Shown here: piece after piece, positions 12,101-43,873 of the stretch
Layout: each line of letters opens with the position of its first letter
How positions within the stretch are numbered: position 1 is the first letter of the stretch
Assembly: GCF_000003815.2 (NCBI RefSeq)
Contig: NC_049982.1
Location: 30,707,615 to 30,771,614 of the forward strand
Length of the DNA stretch: 64,000 nt
From: Branchiostoma floridae
Taxonomy: Eukaryota > Chordata > Leptocardii > Amphioxiformes > Branchiostomatidae
Reading direction: 5' to 3'
The notes under the pieces: generated by a model
The model's input: the letters and a program-made list of their open reading frames with translations, nothing else
Databases searched by the model: none
Told to the model about the DNA's origin: nothing
Translations under genes and position numbers: made by a program

Positions 12101-12165
12101 GAGATGGAAAAATGAGCTGCGAAGACCAACATTGTCACAGAAAACGCGCTCTGAGTAACCGTCAT
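5886..12165 (-). CDS. Prokineticin-type gene, whole span (2 coding exons, 5.9 kb intron)
   Basis: Exon 1 (12165-12058, 36 codons) and exon 2 (6170-5886, 94 codons) join in phase 0 to a 130-residue precursor: signal peptide about 1-24, pro-segment FTRTSR, AVVLTG at 31-36, then a ten-cysteine domain. Vertebrate precursors are about 105-110 residues with the mature chain starting AVITGA. From memory, the vertebrate gene is also split right after AVITG, so the intron position appears conserved. The intron is filled with repeats (degenerate 6.3-6.9 kb tandem, SINE-like pieces, an inverted-repeat element at 10.06-10.48 kb). No regulatory element could be identified. Confidence 0.8.
6275..6890. repeat. 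Degenerate short-period tandem repeat (…ttgaaagaccatt…)
   Basis: Variants of gatcattgaaagatcatt and ggtcattgaaagaccatt recur dozens of times with spacing of roughly 15-20 bp and many substitutions. This is an old minisatellite inside the prokineticin-type intron, beginning about 100 bp from its second exon. Confidence 0.75.
7000..7105 (-). repeat. tRNA-derived SINE head
   Basis: Read on the minus strand, a box A-like TGGCGTAACTGGTAGAGC is followed by a box B-like GAGTTCGATTTCC, the internal promoter layout of tRNA-derived SINEs. No mature tRNA cloverleaf with matching acceptor stem is evident, so it is not called as a tRNA. Confidence 0.5.
7895..8015 (+). repeat. SINE-like segment with box B
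   Basis: Contains ggttcgaatcctgcc, a good box B, followed by a SINE-body phrase (ttgggtgcacttgggaaagg) similar to the element at 33140-33570. The box A side is degraded. Confidence 0.4.
8030..8110. repeat. Single arm of the 10.06-10.48 kb inverted-repeat family
   Basis: Carries gacggcattccggctcattc and tcgtgtgaaaggggtt, matching the arms of the element at 10060-10475 in direct or reverse orientation. Confidence 0.4.
8111..10020. other. Prokineticin-type intron, no gene recognised
   Basis: Short open frames exist on both strands (for example 8246-8575 and 9455-9769) but have neither splice context nor family motifs. I see nothing else that can be named. Confidence 0.4.
10060..10475. mobile_element. 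Long inverted-repeat (foldback/MITE-like) element
   Basis: The left arm (tccccttcacacgaga…aatgccgtcagaataactat, about 10058-10160) is matched in reverse complement by the right arm (…gtgattatgacggcattccg…cttctgtgtggaga, about 10375-10475). The inner parts also pair (tagtgcattctagatattct against agaatttctagaatgcacta). No coding sequence lies inside. Confidence 0.6.
10804..10883 (-). repeat. 80 bp dispersed repeat, inverted copy of 19151-19230
   Basis: An 80 bp segment (gtgcaaatacgtgttgtcta … gtaccgcctccgtac) matches the reverse complement of 19151-19230 over its full length with only a few differences. In the second copy it flanks the palindrome array, which suggests that both belong to one mobile element family. 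Confidence 0.75.
10940..11070. repeat. GC-rich hairpin region
   Basis: Much higher GC than its surroundings. It contains ccgtacttgtcagtacgg, a short stem-loop. Follows directly on the 80 bp repeat and is probably part of the same element. Confidence 0.35.
11071..12050. other. Prokineticin-type intron, no gene recognised
   Basis: Nothing beyond short unsupported frames and a poly-A run at about 11735. Confidence 0.4.
12058..12165 (-). CDS. Prokineticin-type secreted protein, exon 1 (signal peptide, AVVLTG)
   Basis: The ATG at 12163-12165 opens exactly 36 codons that end at a donor (ACAGGG/gtaaga) in phase 0, matching exon 2. Residues 1-24 (MTVTQSAFSVTMLVFAAHFS, then ISTA) form a signal peptide. 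Next come FTRTSR and AVVLTG. RTSR is a minimal R-x-x-R convertase site exactly before AVVLTG, so processing there would expose an N-terminus like the AVITG that vertebrate prokineticins need to activate their receptors. The reading frame stays open upstream to 12417, but that part is Arg/Lys/Glu-rich and would bury the signal peptide, so I take the Met at 12165 as the start. The rest is probably 5' untranslated sequence. Confidence 0.8.
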
Positions 12166-12169
12166 TCTG

Positions 12170-13380
12170 TCTTCTAACGCCGCCTGTTTTTTCCTGTCCT
12201 CAGCTCTCCTCTTTCCCTCTCCCGCTTGTCTCGCTCGTACTCTCTGTCTCTCGACTTGTCGTTCTTTGGTGTAAGGCAGCGACAACCCTTGGCTTTTTAA
12301 AACAAGTCTCTCCTTCCTTAAATAACGCCTGCCAACTCCCACTGCCTCACCGTGTATCTGAGACCGCCTCACCGACTGGTTAATAAGTCCCCTTTGCGTG
12401 CTGGTTCTGCGAACCACCGGATTTCCGTTGTAGAAAATTACTGAAGCTGTGCGGGGGCTTGCTGTTTACCAACCCCACCTCCTGATGACGCACCGCGTTG
12501 TTCTGAAGTTGAAAAGAACAGACATCAACATATGGCGAGAGATTTGGGCGTAGATATGAAGATGAGTTGTGGCTACGTGCGTGTGTATATACGTGCAAGA
12601 TGTGCATGATCAATACGTTCTGAGTGTCACCAAAGAATATAAGATGCACTCAAGTTTGTTTGGGGGGGGGGGGGGGGCAGAGTCACTTTGTGTGAAGTAT
12701 TTCATAAATATCCATAATATTTTTAATCATTGTGGTCATTACTTGTCAGTTTATGTCCTTTTAAATACATATATTGTAACTCATTTGTAATGCTACACGA
12801 TTACTGGTTCTATCGTACAAGGCCTTTATCATTCCGTCACAACTGCATAGTTGCTCTAAGTTAGATTTTGTATCTTGGATTCAAATTATTCTGTTATTCT
12901 ATAAGATTTTTGTTTTGATTGTACATTTTAGGACATATAGCATGCCTAAAGTGCGCAATTCGGTGTCTTCTGCTGCCATGCATTTTAGAGCTCAATGATG
13001 GAGTCAATAAATCAAAGATCACGTTATATAAATTTGGTAAGTTGCGAGAAGAATGAGGGTGAACTGTGAACAGAGCTCATGGTATGTGGATCGTGCCCCT
13101 CATGCCATGAAATCTACGAAGACATTGTCAAAATCTTTGCTAAGGAAAGAAGTGGGTGTCTGATCATCCTTATTGATCATCCTCTGTACATGTAGTCATC
13201 AATCCTTCAATTAGAAATGTTTATGAAGGCTAAACAAATTCGGGTAAACAATATCTATATGTAAATACTTCCTCTACAACTGGGTAAAATAATAGAGAGA
13301 TGAGTCAGGTAAAAGTACATGTTTATTCTACCAGTCTCTTCTAATGATACCGAAGAAGAGTGATGGATGTCACTTAATGT
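12170..13380. other. Region upstream of the prokineticin-type gene
   Basis: Probable 5' untranslated region and promoter of the prokineticin-type gene. A 17-base G tract lies at about 12661-12677. No other feature is recognised. Confidence 0.4.
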
Positions 13381-13381
13381 G

Positions 13382-13822
13382 CCTGGAAGTAGTGGTGCGT
13401 ACCTAAACTCAATTTCAGGTTCAGGTCCGGATTCAGGTCCAGCCGTTCAGGTTCAGGTCTGGACTTATAAGTCCGGACCTGAACCCCTCATTGCATATTA
13501 TGTGCATTTTTTTAGGGGGAGGGGGGTGGTGCATATAAAATTGCACGTTAGCATGAATTGAAATGCAATGTGAAAAATACATGAAAATAATATACAGCCA
13601 ATGCAAACACGAAATGTGTTTTGTCTTTTTCCAGTGCAAATTGCACTGTCTATGGAAGGTTTTAGATGGTTTAGAACAAAATAAGGGAATATAAGTGACA
13701 GATTGCTTTTTGCAAGTCCGGACTTGGTTCCGGACATTTAGTTTTTTTTTTTGGACTTGGACCTAAACATTTTTAGGTCCAATTCCAAGTCCGGACTTTA
13801 GGTACGCACCACTACCTGGAAG
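13382..13822. mobile_element. Non-autonomous hAT-like MITE with 8 bp target duplication
   Basis: The element 13390-13814 (425 bp) starts TAGTGGTGCGTACCTAAA and ends with its near-perfect inverse TTTAGGTACGCACCACTA. It is bounded by identical 8 bp sequences CCTGGAAG at 13382-13389 and 13815-13822. An 8 bp duplication with a TAGNG-type terminus is the hAT signature. The interior has repeated aggttcaggtccgga-type words and no transposase. Confidence 0.85.
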
Positions 13823-15170
13823 TAATGTCTGTACCTTATCCAGCTGTAGAGCATGATTTGTATTCCAAATAGTTCAGAGATTCTTTTTTTCCATACTGAT
13901 ATCGATAGTCATGATAAAAAAGTCTCATCGGAAGACACCAACGTCATCGCCTAGATTATGCTTAAGATTTAAGCATCACCAAGCAAGATACGTTTCTTTA
14001 AAATTAGGCTAGACAAGTCTGCTCGCGATAACGATATCTTTATCAACTGGCATGGTAGAATTCAGATAACGCTCTTCACCTTTGGCCACGGAAAGCAAAT
14101 TTTATGGATGACAACTTTTTCCCATCAGGAGATGGTAAAAAATACCAACGTAGGAACATGAGAATGTAAGTTCATATGTGACAGTAGTCAACATTATGTT
14201 GCAATATTACAACGTCGGAACATATATCGTGTGGTAGCCTTGATTGTACTTGTAGAAGTGACACTTGTGTTGTGAGGAACATGTAGTCATGACTGTAGTT
14301 GTCGAAGAGAGAAGCTAGTTCGATAGTAAAAGTGACACCAATGTGGCAGCCAGTGATACTAGTCTACCTCTCTAGCGTCACTTTGTGAAACTCTTTATTT
14401 TTATTTTTATTTCATAAATAATACTTGTTGGCTAGAGGAATAAAAGAAGCCATCTACATCAGAGCTTTACAGCCATCCCTGAACATAGACGGTGGGAGCC
14501 ATAGACTTCCTGCAACCTATGATCCACTGATTACTGAGTTCTACCTGCATAACTTGACGTCAAGGCAGAAGTGAATTGTTCATTCCTTGACAAAGACTGG
14601 TGCTGTTGACTCGAAAATTTGGGTGAGTCCACATTTTGTGTTGGAATTTACAGTTCAACTAGTTCAAGAATACGTGTTGGCTGTGATACCATATTTTATC
14701 GTTTCAATTCTTGTTACAACGTTTATGTGGTCTATTTCAAAATACAGATATCTTGTTTATTTACCTCTTTTTCGCCCTCTCTCATTATATTTTGAGTCTA
14801 TACAGGATGTCATCCATAAGATTTACTTGCTGAAGTCTTGCTTACGTAGGTAATTTTAGAATGGAGGATTTGAACCTTAGCCTGCGACAGGAAATCATTG
14901 TTGTACTAATATGAAAGTACGATTAGCTTAACACTAACCAATTAATAGCAGAACAATACTTGAAACTACGCAGCATAAATATGAAGAAAAACGAGAAGAT
15001 GATTGGTTTTGACTGCTTTTGGAGTAGGCATTTTTTGATTAGAATTAATGAGGAGTTTTGGGTTTTACGAGGTAGTATTGCACAAGCCTAGAGGGGGTGA
15101 ACCCGTTCTAATTATAATCATGATTTGCATAGGTAAATTGTTGATCAAGGCTAGGTTTCCTTGTTTGGAC
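13823..15170. other. Non-coding, with an old dispersed repeat
   Basis: The stretch 14660-14830 resembles 7780-7890 (gtgataccatattttatcgt against gctaccatgttttgtcgctt) and 33765-33800 (tttggagtctgaaaaggatg), so a diverged repeat family runs through it. No gene recognised. Confidence 0.4.
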
Positions 15171-15177
15171 ATAGATG

Positions 15178-15510
15178 TCAAGATCACTTCATGTTAGTCA
15201 AAGTGAAAAAGATAGGTACTTCCAGCATATTACTTTGACTCGAACTCGGTTGCGTCAATAGTTTCATGGTTTCTTGCCTTCGACTTAAGATCACTTGACG
15301 TTATTTTAAATGGAAAAGATGGGTACTTCCAGTCTATAACTCTGACTGGATCTCAGTTGCGTACATGTCAAGAGTTTCCGGTTTTCCTGTCTTCTTAAGA
15401 TCAATTGACGTTATTCAAAGTGGAAAAGATAGGTACTTTCAGTTTCAGCCTATATCTTTGATTCGAACTTGGTTGCGTCCATGTCAAGAGTTTCCTGTTT
15501 TCCAACTCTC
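15178..15510. repeat. Tandem repeat of about 110 bp, three copies
   Basis: Units begin with aagatcacttcatgttagtc, aagatcacttgacgttattt and aagatcaattgacgttattc at about 15179, 15289 and 15400. Each continues with aaaagataggtactt and ggttgcgt. Confidence 0.8.
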
Positions 15511-16795
15511 GGCAGCAGCTGACAGGAGCGACTATATATGAAAAATAAGTTGCAGAAAGTCTATGGCTTCCCCTCTGTCTGTTAAGGGATTTTTGTATCC
15601 CCATGCAAAAGAATGTCTGATTCTGTGTCCAATATGTGTATTTTGTCCTGTTAAGAACTAGACAGTTATCGTTTAAGGCTGCGGACACAGCTGTACCGGT
15701 GCCCGGCCGGGCCCGAAGCCACAGATTTGTCCTGGTGTAATGCCGAAAACCTTAGGGGTACCACTTGGTGTGCTCACGATTATAATACAACATCTATTTG
15801 TTACCGACTCCCGGTGATATGCAATGAAATAATATTTTTTATCTCACACATTGGTACCAAACAGTACAAGATGGTGAGTCACATAACAGGTTGGCTTTAG
15901 GGATATAAAAACTGACTGTGCGTTAAAATGACTTGAAAATTATATTTGAAAAAGAAGCAAGTTTCAAGGCCCTAATAATGCATTGGACACGCCCGACTTA
16001 AATTCAACCCGGGACTCGACCGGACAAAAAGATACCCCTTGACCCGCAAGGTGTCTTGAGGGGCCACGTAGGGGTAATTACGCCTAAAAGTACCCCAAGA
16101 GCAGGCCGTCAGCTGCCGGTTGGGCCCCCTTTTCAAATTTGGACCGTAGCCTAACACTTGGCCGGCTTGGTATATCTCAGTTGCTATGTGCATCAGGCTT
16201 CAGGCATGTAAAGGGGTTGTAGTCTGGTAGCAAGGAGATATCTGGAGATATCTTTGAGATAACTTGAGATATCTGGAGATAACTTGCTTTTAGTTACAAT
16301 ATGATATAATTCATCACTATATCTAATGTATATTTGGTCAACGTTACATCAGAATCCCGTCCGGATGTATAGCAAACGCACGTCTTAGGCAAATGTGTGG
16401 CCCAAGGACTATAGAAATGTAGATGGGCACAGCCCCTACGCAACTTTAGCATACGCATGAGCTACATTAACTGAAACTTCTAACACCTTTCGTTATATCA
16501 TCACCTCTTTAATACTTAACCCAGTGTGGCAAAAACCTTTGTATCAATATTGATAACAAGTTTCACCGAGAGTAGCAGTTTTCCTAGATTAGAAGTCAAT
16601 ATGATAACAGGTTTCTAGTATGGCATGGATATCAAGAATCCATAATAGATTTTATTGTTAAACAGTCACATCATAATTTTCCGATTTCTTGCCACCTTCA
16701 AATTTTTGTCTCTTTCAAACTTTTGAAAACAGGTGTCTGTCGCGGTGCATCCTGGGATATTTGGCCAGGCGGTCGCCAGTGCGCATGCTCAAGCA
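15511..16795. other. Upstream of SFI1, no gene recognised
   Basis: Includes a GC-rich patch at 15690-15720 and short gagatatctt/gagatatctg repeats at about 16237-16280. Nothing coding can be supported. Confidence 0.4.
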
Positions 16796-16800
16796 GAATT

Positions 16801-16812
16801 CCAAAATGGCGG
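16801..16812 (+). promoter_or_regulatory. YY1-type site in the SFI1 promoter
   Basis: CCAAAATGGCGG about 90 bp before the SFI1 start codon matches the YY1 consensus (CAAnATGGCGGC), a common downstream promoter element of housekeeping genes without TATA box. No TATA box is visible. Position relative to a transcription start is unknown. Confidence 0.5.
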
Positions 16813-16899
16813 TAGTTTTGACGACGTTTCGCCAAAATTACATGGATTTGCTCCTAAAATGAGCAAATTATACATGTTTTAGTCTTTACGGGGCCAAGT

Positions 16900-39830
<22,931 letters not shown>

Positions 39831-39833
39831 CAG

Positions 39834-40051
39834 TACGCATGCGCGGAATTTCCTTAGCAACGAAAAAAGTGAGATAAACAAGTCGCGTTCGACAGGGCAG
39901 CGTGTGTCCAGGTTCAATGTTCAAGTGTCGAGATTTTTAGCCTCTACACGGCGTTAACGGCAGCTACCCGCCTGGATCTGATGTTCCAACGATGTCCTAA
40001 ACCTTGTGTACCTGAAACACCGTGTTCAGTTTCGCTTCAGAGGAATTTACG
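39834..40051 (+). promoter_or_regulatory. Promoter-like region with NRF1-type site
   Basis: TACGCATGCGCGGA (39834-39847) fits the NRF1 palindrome GCGCATGCGC, followed by an RFX-like ttagcaacg. A possible non-coding exon ends at a donor (TTACG/gtacgt) at 40051. The nearest plus-strand acceptor (tttttaag at about 40670) leads into the THAP-like start, so this may be the promoter of that element or of a co-opted gene. Confidence 0.35.
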
Positions 40052-40684
40052 GTACGTTTTTTGACGGTATCCAAGCAAGTGTTACCACAGTTAGTGATAA
40101 CGCATGCATCCCTCCCCCATGCACGATGCCATCTATCTTTGCCGCTTACTTCTAGAATTTTTGTCCATTCTCACTACAGCCAGGTTTTTGTCTGTAAAGG
40201 TTACCAGTGTGACATAATTAGGAAATTTTAACCTACGTATGTTATAAACCGTAAAAATGTTAGCTAAAATGCACGACCTTGTGTCTTCACAATAATGAAA
40301 GCCGATATGGTCACTGTCTCGTGATCTCTCGTGTCCGGACATGACCCCGCTTGCACTGACTGAGGAGCTTTCGTACTGTGACCAACACTTCGATTAGAAA
40401 GATAAAAAAATGTTAAGAACCAACAGCGAGTACACTAATAATCGCAGTAAATGGCTTGGATGTCCGTATTAGTATTAAACTGGTGCTTTAGGTTGAAAAA
40501 TTGTACTTATAAATGTGCAAGCAAGGTCGCTTCAAGTTTAATATATATGCAAACGTGACGGTGGGGAGGGGTGCATGTAGAATGTGCATTGAAGTGTATT
40601 GCGCTTTAAAGCTGTATTTTTTGTTTAAGTGTTGATATTTGCTTTAATGTTTCTTCCTTTTTTTTAAGGTGCTGGAGTTCAACA

Positions 40685-41343
40685 TGAGGCTGTGTGCAGT
40701 GGTCGGCTGCGGTAATGGAACATATCAACCAAGGCGGTTTCAACCTTCTTGTATCAACTTTAAAAAAAAGGAAGTCAGGGACATGTCCAAATAAAAACAT
40801 GGAACAAAAAAAGGATTTTGATGACGCAACTGTCCCCAACCTTTCCAGCTATGCATTTCCCACTGACAAGAAAGACCCATGGTCGGACAAAACTGTTCTT
40901 GCTCACAGATTGCCAACACTTGGGTTCGCTTCCTGTCTGTTACACTACAACCACTGATAGTATGGCCAAGTAGAGCTGCAATTTCCAAGACCTTGCCACC
41001 ACAGTTCAAGAAACAATGTAGTAGAATAAGATGCATAATTGATTGTACAGAAATATTTATTGAGAGACCTAGATCTTTAGACTTACAAGCCTCCACATGG
41101 TATGACTATAAAAACACAATACTTTAAAGCCGTTTGTAGGGATCACACCAAATGGGCACATCTCCTTTCTTTCAAAGACCTATGGCGGAAGAGCCTCTGA
41201 TGTGTTCATTACCTGGGACTGTGGCTTTTTAGATTTGGTTGATCCAAATGACGTTATAAAAATAATGGCAGATAGGGGATTTCCAATCCAGGAGGACCTG
41301 ATGCTGCTGAATGCAACACTAGAAATACCACCAGCAGCATAGG
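40685..41343 (+). pseudogene. Broken THAP / DDE_Tnp_4 transposase-type gene
   Basis: ATG at 40685 begins MRLCAVVGCGNGTYQ, the zinc-finger start of THAP domains found in this transposase group. Another frame gives YAFPTDKKDPW, a later THAP piece. Then, with stops and frame changes, come IRCIIDCTEIFIERPRSLDL, QASTWYDYKNT, VGITPNGHISFLSKTYGGRA, SDVFITWDCGFLDLVDPND and ADRGFPIQEDLMLLNATLEI, PPAA. These are the DDE_Tnp_4 (Harbinger-type) nuclease blocks with the D of IIDCTE and ADRGF. Several stops make it inactive. Confidence 0.85.
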
Positions 41344-41464
41344 GGAGGCGACACATGACAAGAGACAAAGTAAAGAAAACAAAAACTGTTGCAAACTTGA
41401 GGATCCGCGTAGAGCGTGCTAACAATCGACTGTAGGACTTCAAAATCCTGGAGGGTACATTTCC

Positions 41465-41870
41465 CAGGGGCGTTCAATAAGTAATGCCCCTGACCCATTT
41501 CCCATAGGAGGAGATTAATGAAACTTGGTACAGTTATTAGTCTTTCTCTACATAGGAACCACCCAGAGTTATGCATTTCTCCCATTGTTTGATGCAGCTC
41601 TGGACACCGTTTTTGTAGAACACCCCAGGTTGGTCCTCCAACAGATGCCTCATCAATGGAAGAAGATGGACGACCAGGTCTGGAAGCCCTTTCCACAGAC
41701 TTCCGACCATGTTTGAATTCACGATGCCAGTGTTTACAAGGTCATATGATGGGGCATCATCACCATAAGTGACCGATGATAATAATGACAATGTAATGAA
41801 GATGTAATAGATAAAAGTGGATCCTTTCTGTAACATGTCCTCAAATGTATTCTCAAACATTTTTCATACA
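41465..41870 (-). pseudogene. Mariner-like transposase relic
   Basis: Minus-strand frames give VGSLWKGLPDLVVHLLPLMR, HLLEDQPGVFYKNGVQSCIK and QWEKCITLGGSYVEKD, the C-terminal end of mariner/SETMAR-type transposases. Downstream lies ggcgttcaataagtaatgcc + cctgaccca at 41468-41496, a terminal sequence common to this transposon group. Only a 3' portion is present and its upstream end is unclear. Confidence 0.75.
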
Positions 41871-42089
41871 TTAAGTTGTGAGTTCTGTACATTTATGCTG
41901 CCATACTGGTGGTGATGTAGGAACATATTTTTTTGAATAAAATCAACGGGATCTTACTTTTGCCTTTGTTCATGAAGTGGCTTGTGTAATGGGAAATGAT
42001 TTATCGAACAGACAAACTAACAAACTAGCAGTAGGAGCTGACAATAATTATGTTTTCCCGATATGGATAAAATTGCTCTTGCTGGTGTC

Positions 42090-42195
42090 TTCTTTTCATT
42101 TCTTTTTCTACTGTCTGGAACCAATCAGAGCTTATAACTGCCATGAACCAATCAATTTTAGAACTGCATTAGCAAATTAGCAGTATAACTATGAA
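42090..42195 (+). repeat. CCAAT-rich dispersed repeat, also at 27780-27910
   Basis: Shares with 27780-27910 the series ttcttttnatt, tctgtcnngannccaatcag + agc, tagaactgc, ccaatca and gcattagca. Two CCAATCA words each. Confidence 0.5.
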
Positions 42196-42419
42196 GAACC
42201 GTCCTGTGTCTTAGCTCTTCATGTGTATAAACTTCCGCCTCCTCATCCATTACGGCCGGAACGAAAATGAAAAAAACTTCATATACTGTCAGTAAAACAC
42301 AAACACACGTCTTACACCAGACTTCAAAAACTTGAAATTATCTTTATTCTTAACTGACAGTTCTAGAATCTTCTTTAGAACAGGTGTACGTTCGTACCTG
42401 TCAGGTGGGAACACCTGCG

Positions 42420-42550
42420 GCGCCGCACGGCGCGGCGCCGGGAGCGCCATCTCCTTAAACAAGCGCTGACACTACACACGCGTGACGCAACACTGGGTTG
42501 GCAAGTTATCTCCCAAAATGGCGGATTTTACCCGTCATGCATTTCGCGCC
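42420..42550. promoter_or_regulatory. CpG-rich palindromic, promoter-like patch
   Basis: Contains ggcgccgcacggcgcggcgc (self-complementary core), cgcgtgacgcaacac and a YY1-type CCCAAAATGGCGGA at about 42511-42524. It resembles a housekeeping promoter, but no exon is recognisable on either side. Confidence 0.3.
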
Positions 42551-43014
42551 GGTAATTGCGAATAGGCTTATTGTCATCAACTACATGGACATTGTAAGCT
42601 AAATTGTTTAAGTTGGAAAATTTTAAGGACACCTCTATTGTACATGACTTCCTTTAAATGTTACTGTAATACTGTAACAGCAACTGGTTCTACCAGACTG
42701 GGTATACAATAAAAAGTTGCTATGATCATAATTATCAAGAGTGCACAGTACTTGTTCTGTTTAAATATATAACATTGAGTAGGATAGTCAACATGAATTG
42801 TGTAATGTACATATAGATAGCTCAGAGCAGATATTCAAAGCTCAAAAATTCTAATAAATGTTCAATCTGTATACATGTACATGTTTTAGTAGGCTGATAT
42901 TAATAGCAAATTTGCTAAAATATGATGATTGTTATATTCTATAATCTGTTTTTTAATACTTTGTCAGGTACTACAATTCAGTACCAAAAATTTCCTATTG
43001 GTACGTGTACATTC

Positions 43015-43366
43015 AGGGCTCAAAATCTGGGTTCATGACAGTCACTGTAACAATTGAAGTTTTGCAGTCTCCTAATTTTTGACTCATACAGCTAGTCAGA
43101 TATTTGTGAAGGGTTATATGTACAGTCCTGCACCTAAATCCGAAAGTGCATGCTGTTTGTAGGATCTTGACTGACACTTAAGTGAATACTAGAACTTCTA
43201 GAAGCTTAAGCTACATGACATGTAATTTCAAAATCTGAAAAAAGGTTGCAGCAAATATATTAAGTTTGTATTTAGGCTTCCCTGACACTCCTATTGTGCA
43301 CCCAAAATTACTAGGTTATTATGTGCACCAGTGTACATGTATTCCCCAAAATAAATTTTGAGCCCT
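43015..43366. mobile_element. Inverted-repeat element (agggctcaaaat ends)
   Basis: agggctcaaaat (43015-43026) and attttgagccct (43355-43366) are exact inverse copies. Related in its end to the agggctcgaaatac family but different inside. Confidence 0.65.
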
Positions 43367-43582
43367 CAGATAAACGGGTTTCATGCAGTAACAGTTTTTA
43401 CACTACATTGTACAGTCAAGGGGAAACTTTGTTGACATCGATATTCTAACTTATTCTATTTCTGCTTCAGAATTTGTCATCAACCAGTACTAATTCATTA
43501 GTATTCCTTACCTATTAATTATAATAATACCCTTCATGAGAAATGGAGGTTACTAATTGTTTTTGGTGTCTCTTTGTGCATT

Positions 43583-43698
43583 NNNNNNNNNNNNNNNNNN
43601 NNNNNNNNNNNNNNNNNNNNNNNNNNNNNNNNNNNNNNNNNNNNNNNNNNNNNNNNNNNNNNNNNNNNNNNNNNNNNNNNNNNNNNNNNNNNNNNNNN
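43583..43698. other. Sequence gap (116 N)
   Basis: Unresolved bases. Left contig ends in AT-rich non-coding sequence and right contig begins about 175 bp before the end of an LRR-Ig gene. Confidence 1.
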
Positions 43699-43873
43699 TT
43701 AAAATGTAATTTAATTTATACAATGTACATGTAGTTGTCAAGCTGTCAACATGTTTTGTCTCTAAGATGGCTGTGTGGTCTATAGGATTTCTGTTTGATC
43801 GTTTACATGGCTACGAAGTCTATTGGATTCGCTTCAGCACTCGCTACCCTTAAAAAATATTTAGGATAACTGT

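Noticed and set aside
12166-12417. Upstream extension of the prokineticin-type reading frame
   Set aside because: Open but Arg/Lys/Glu-rich. It would place the signal peptide in the interior. More likely 5' untranslated.
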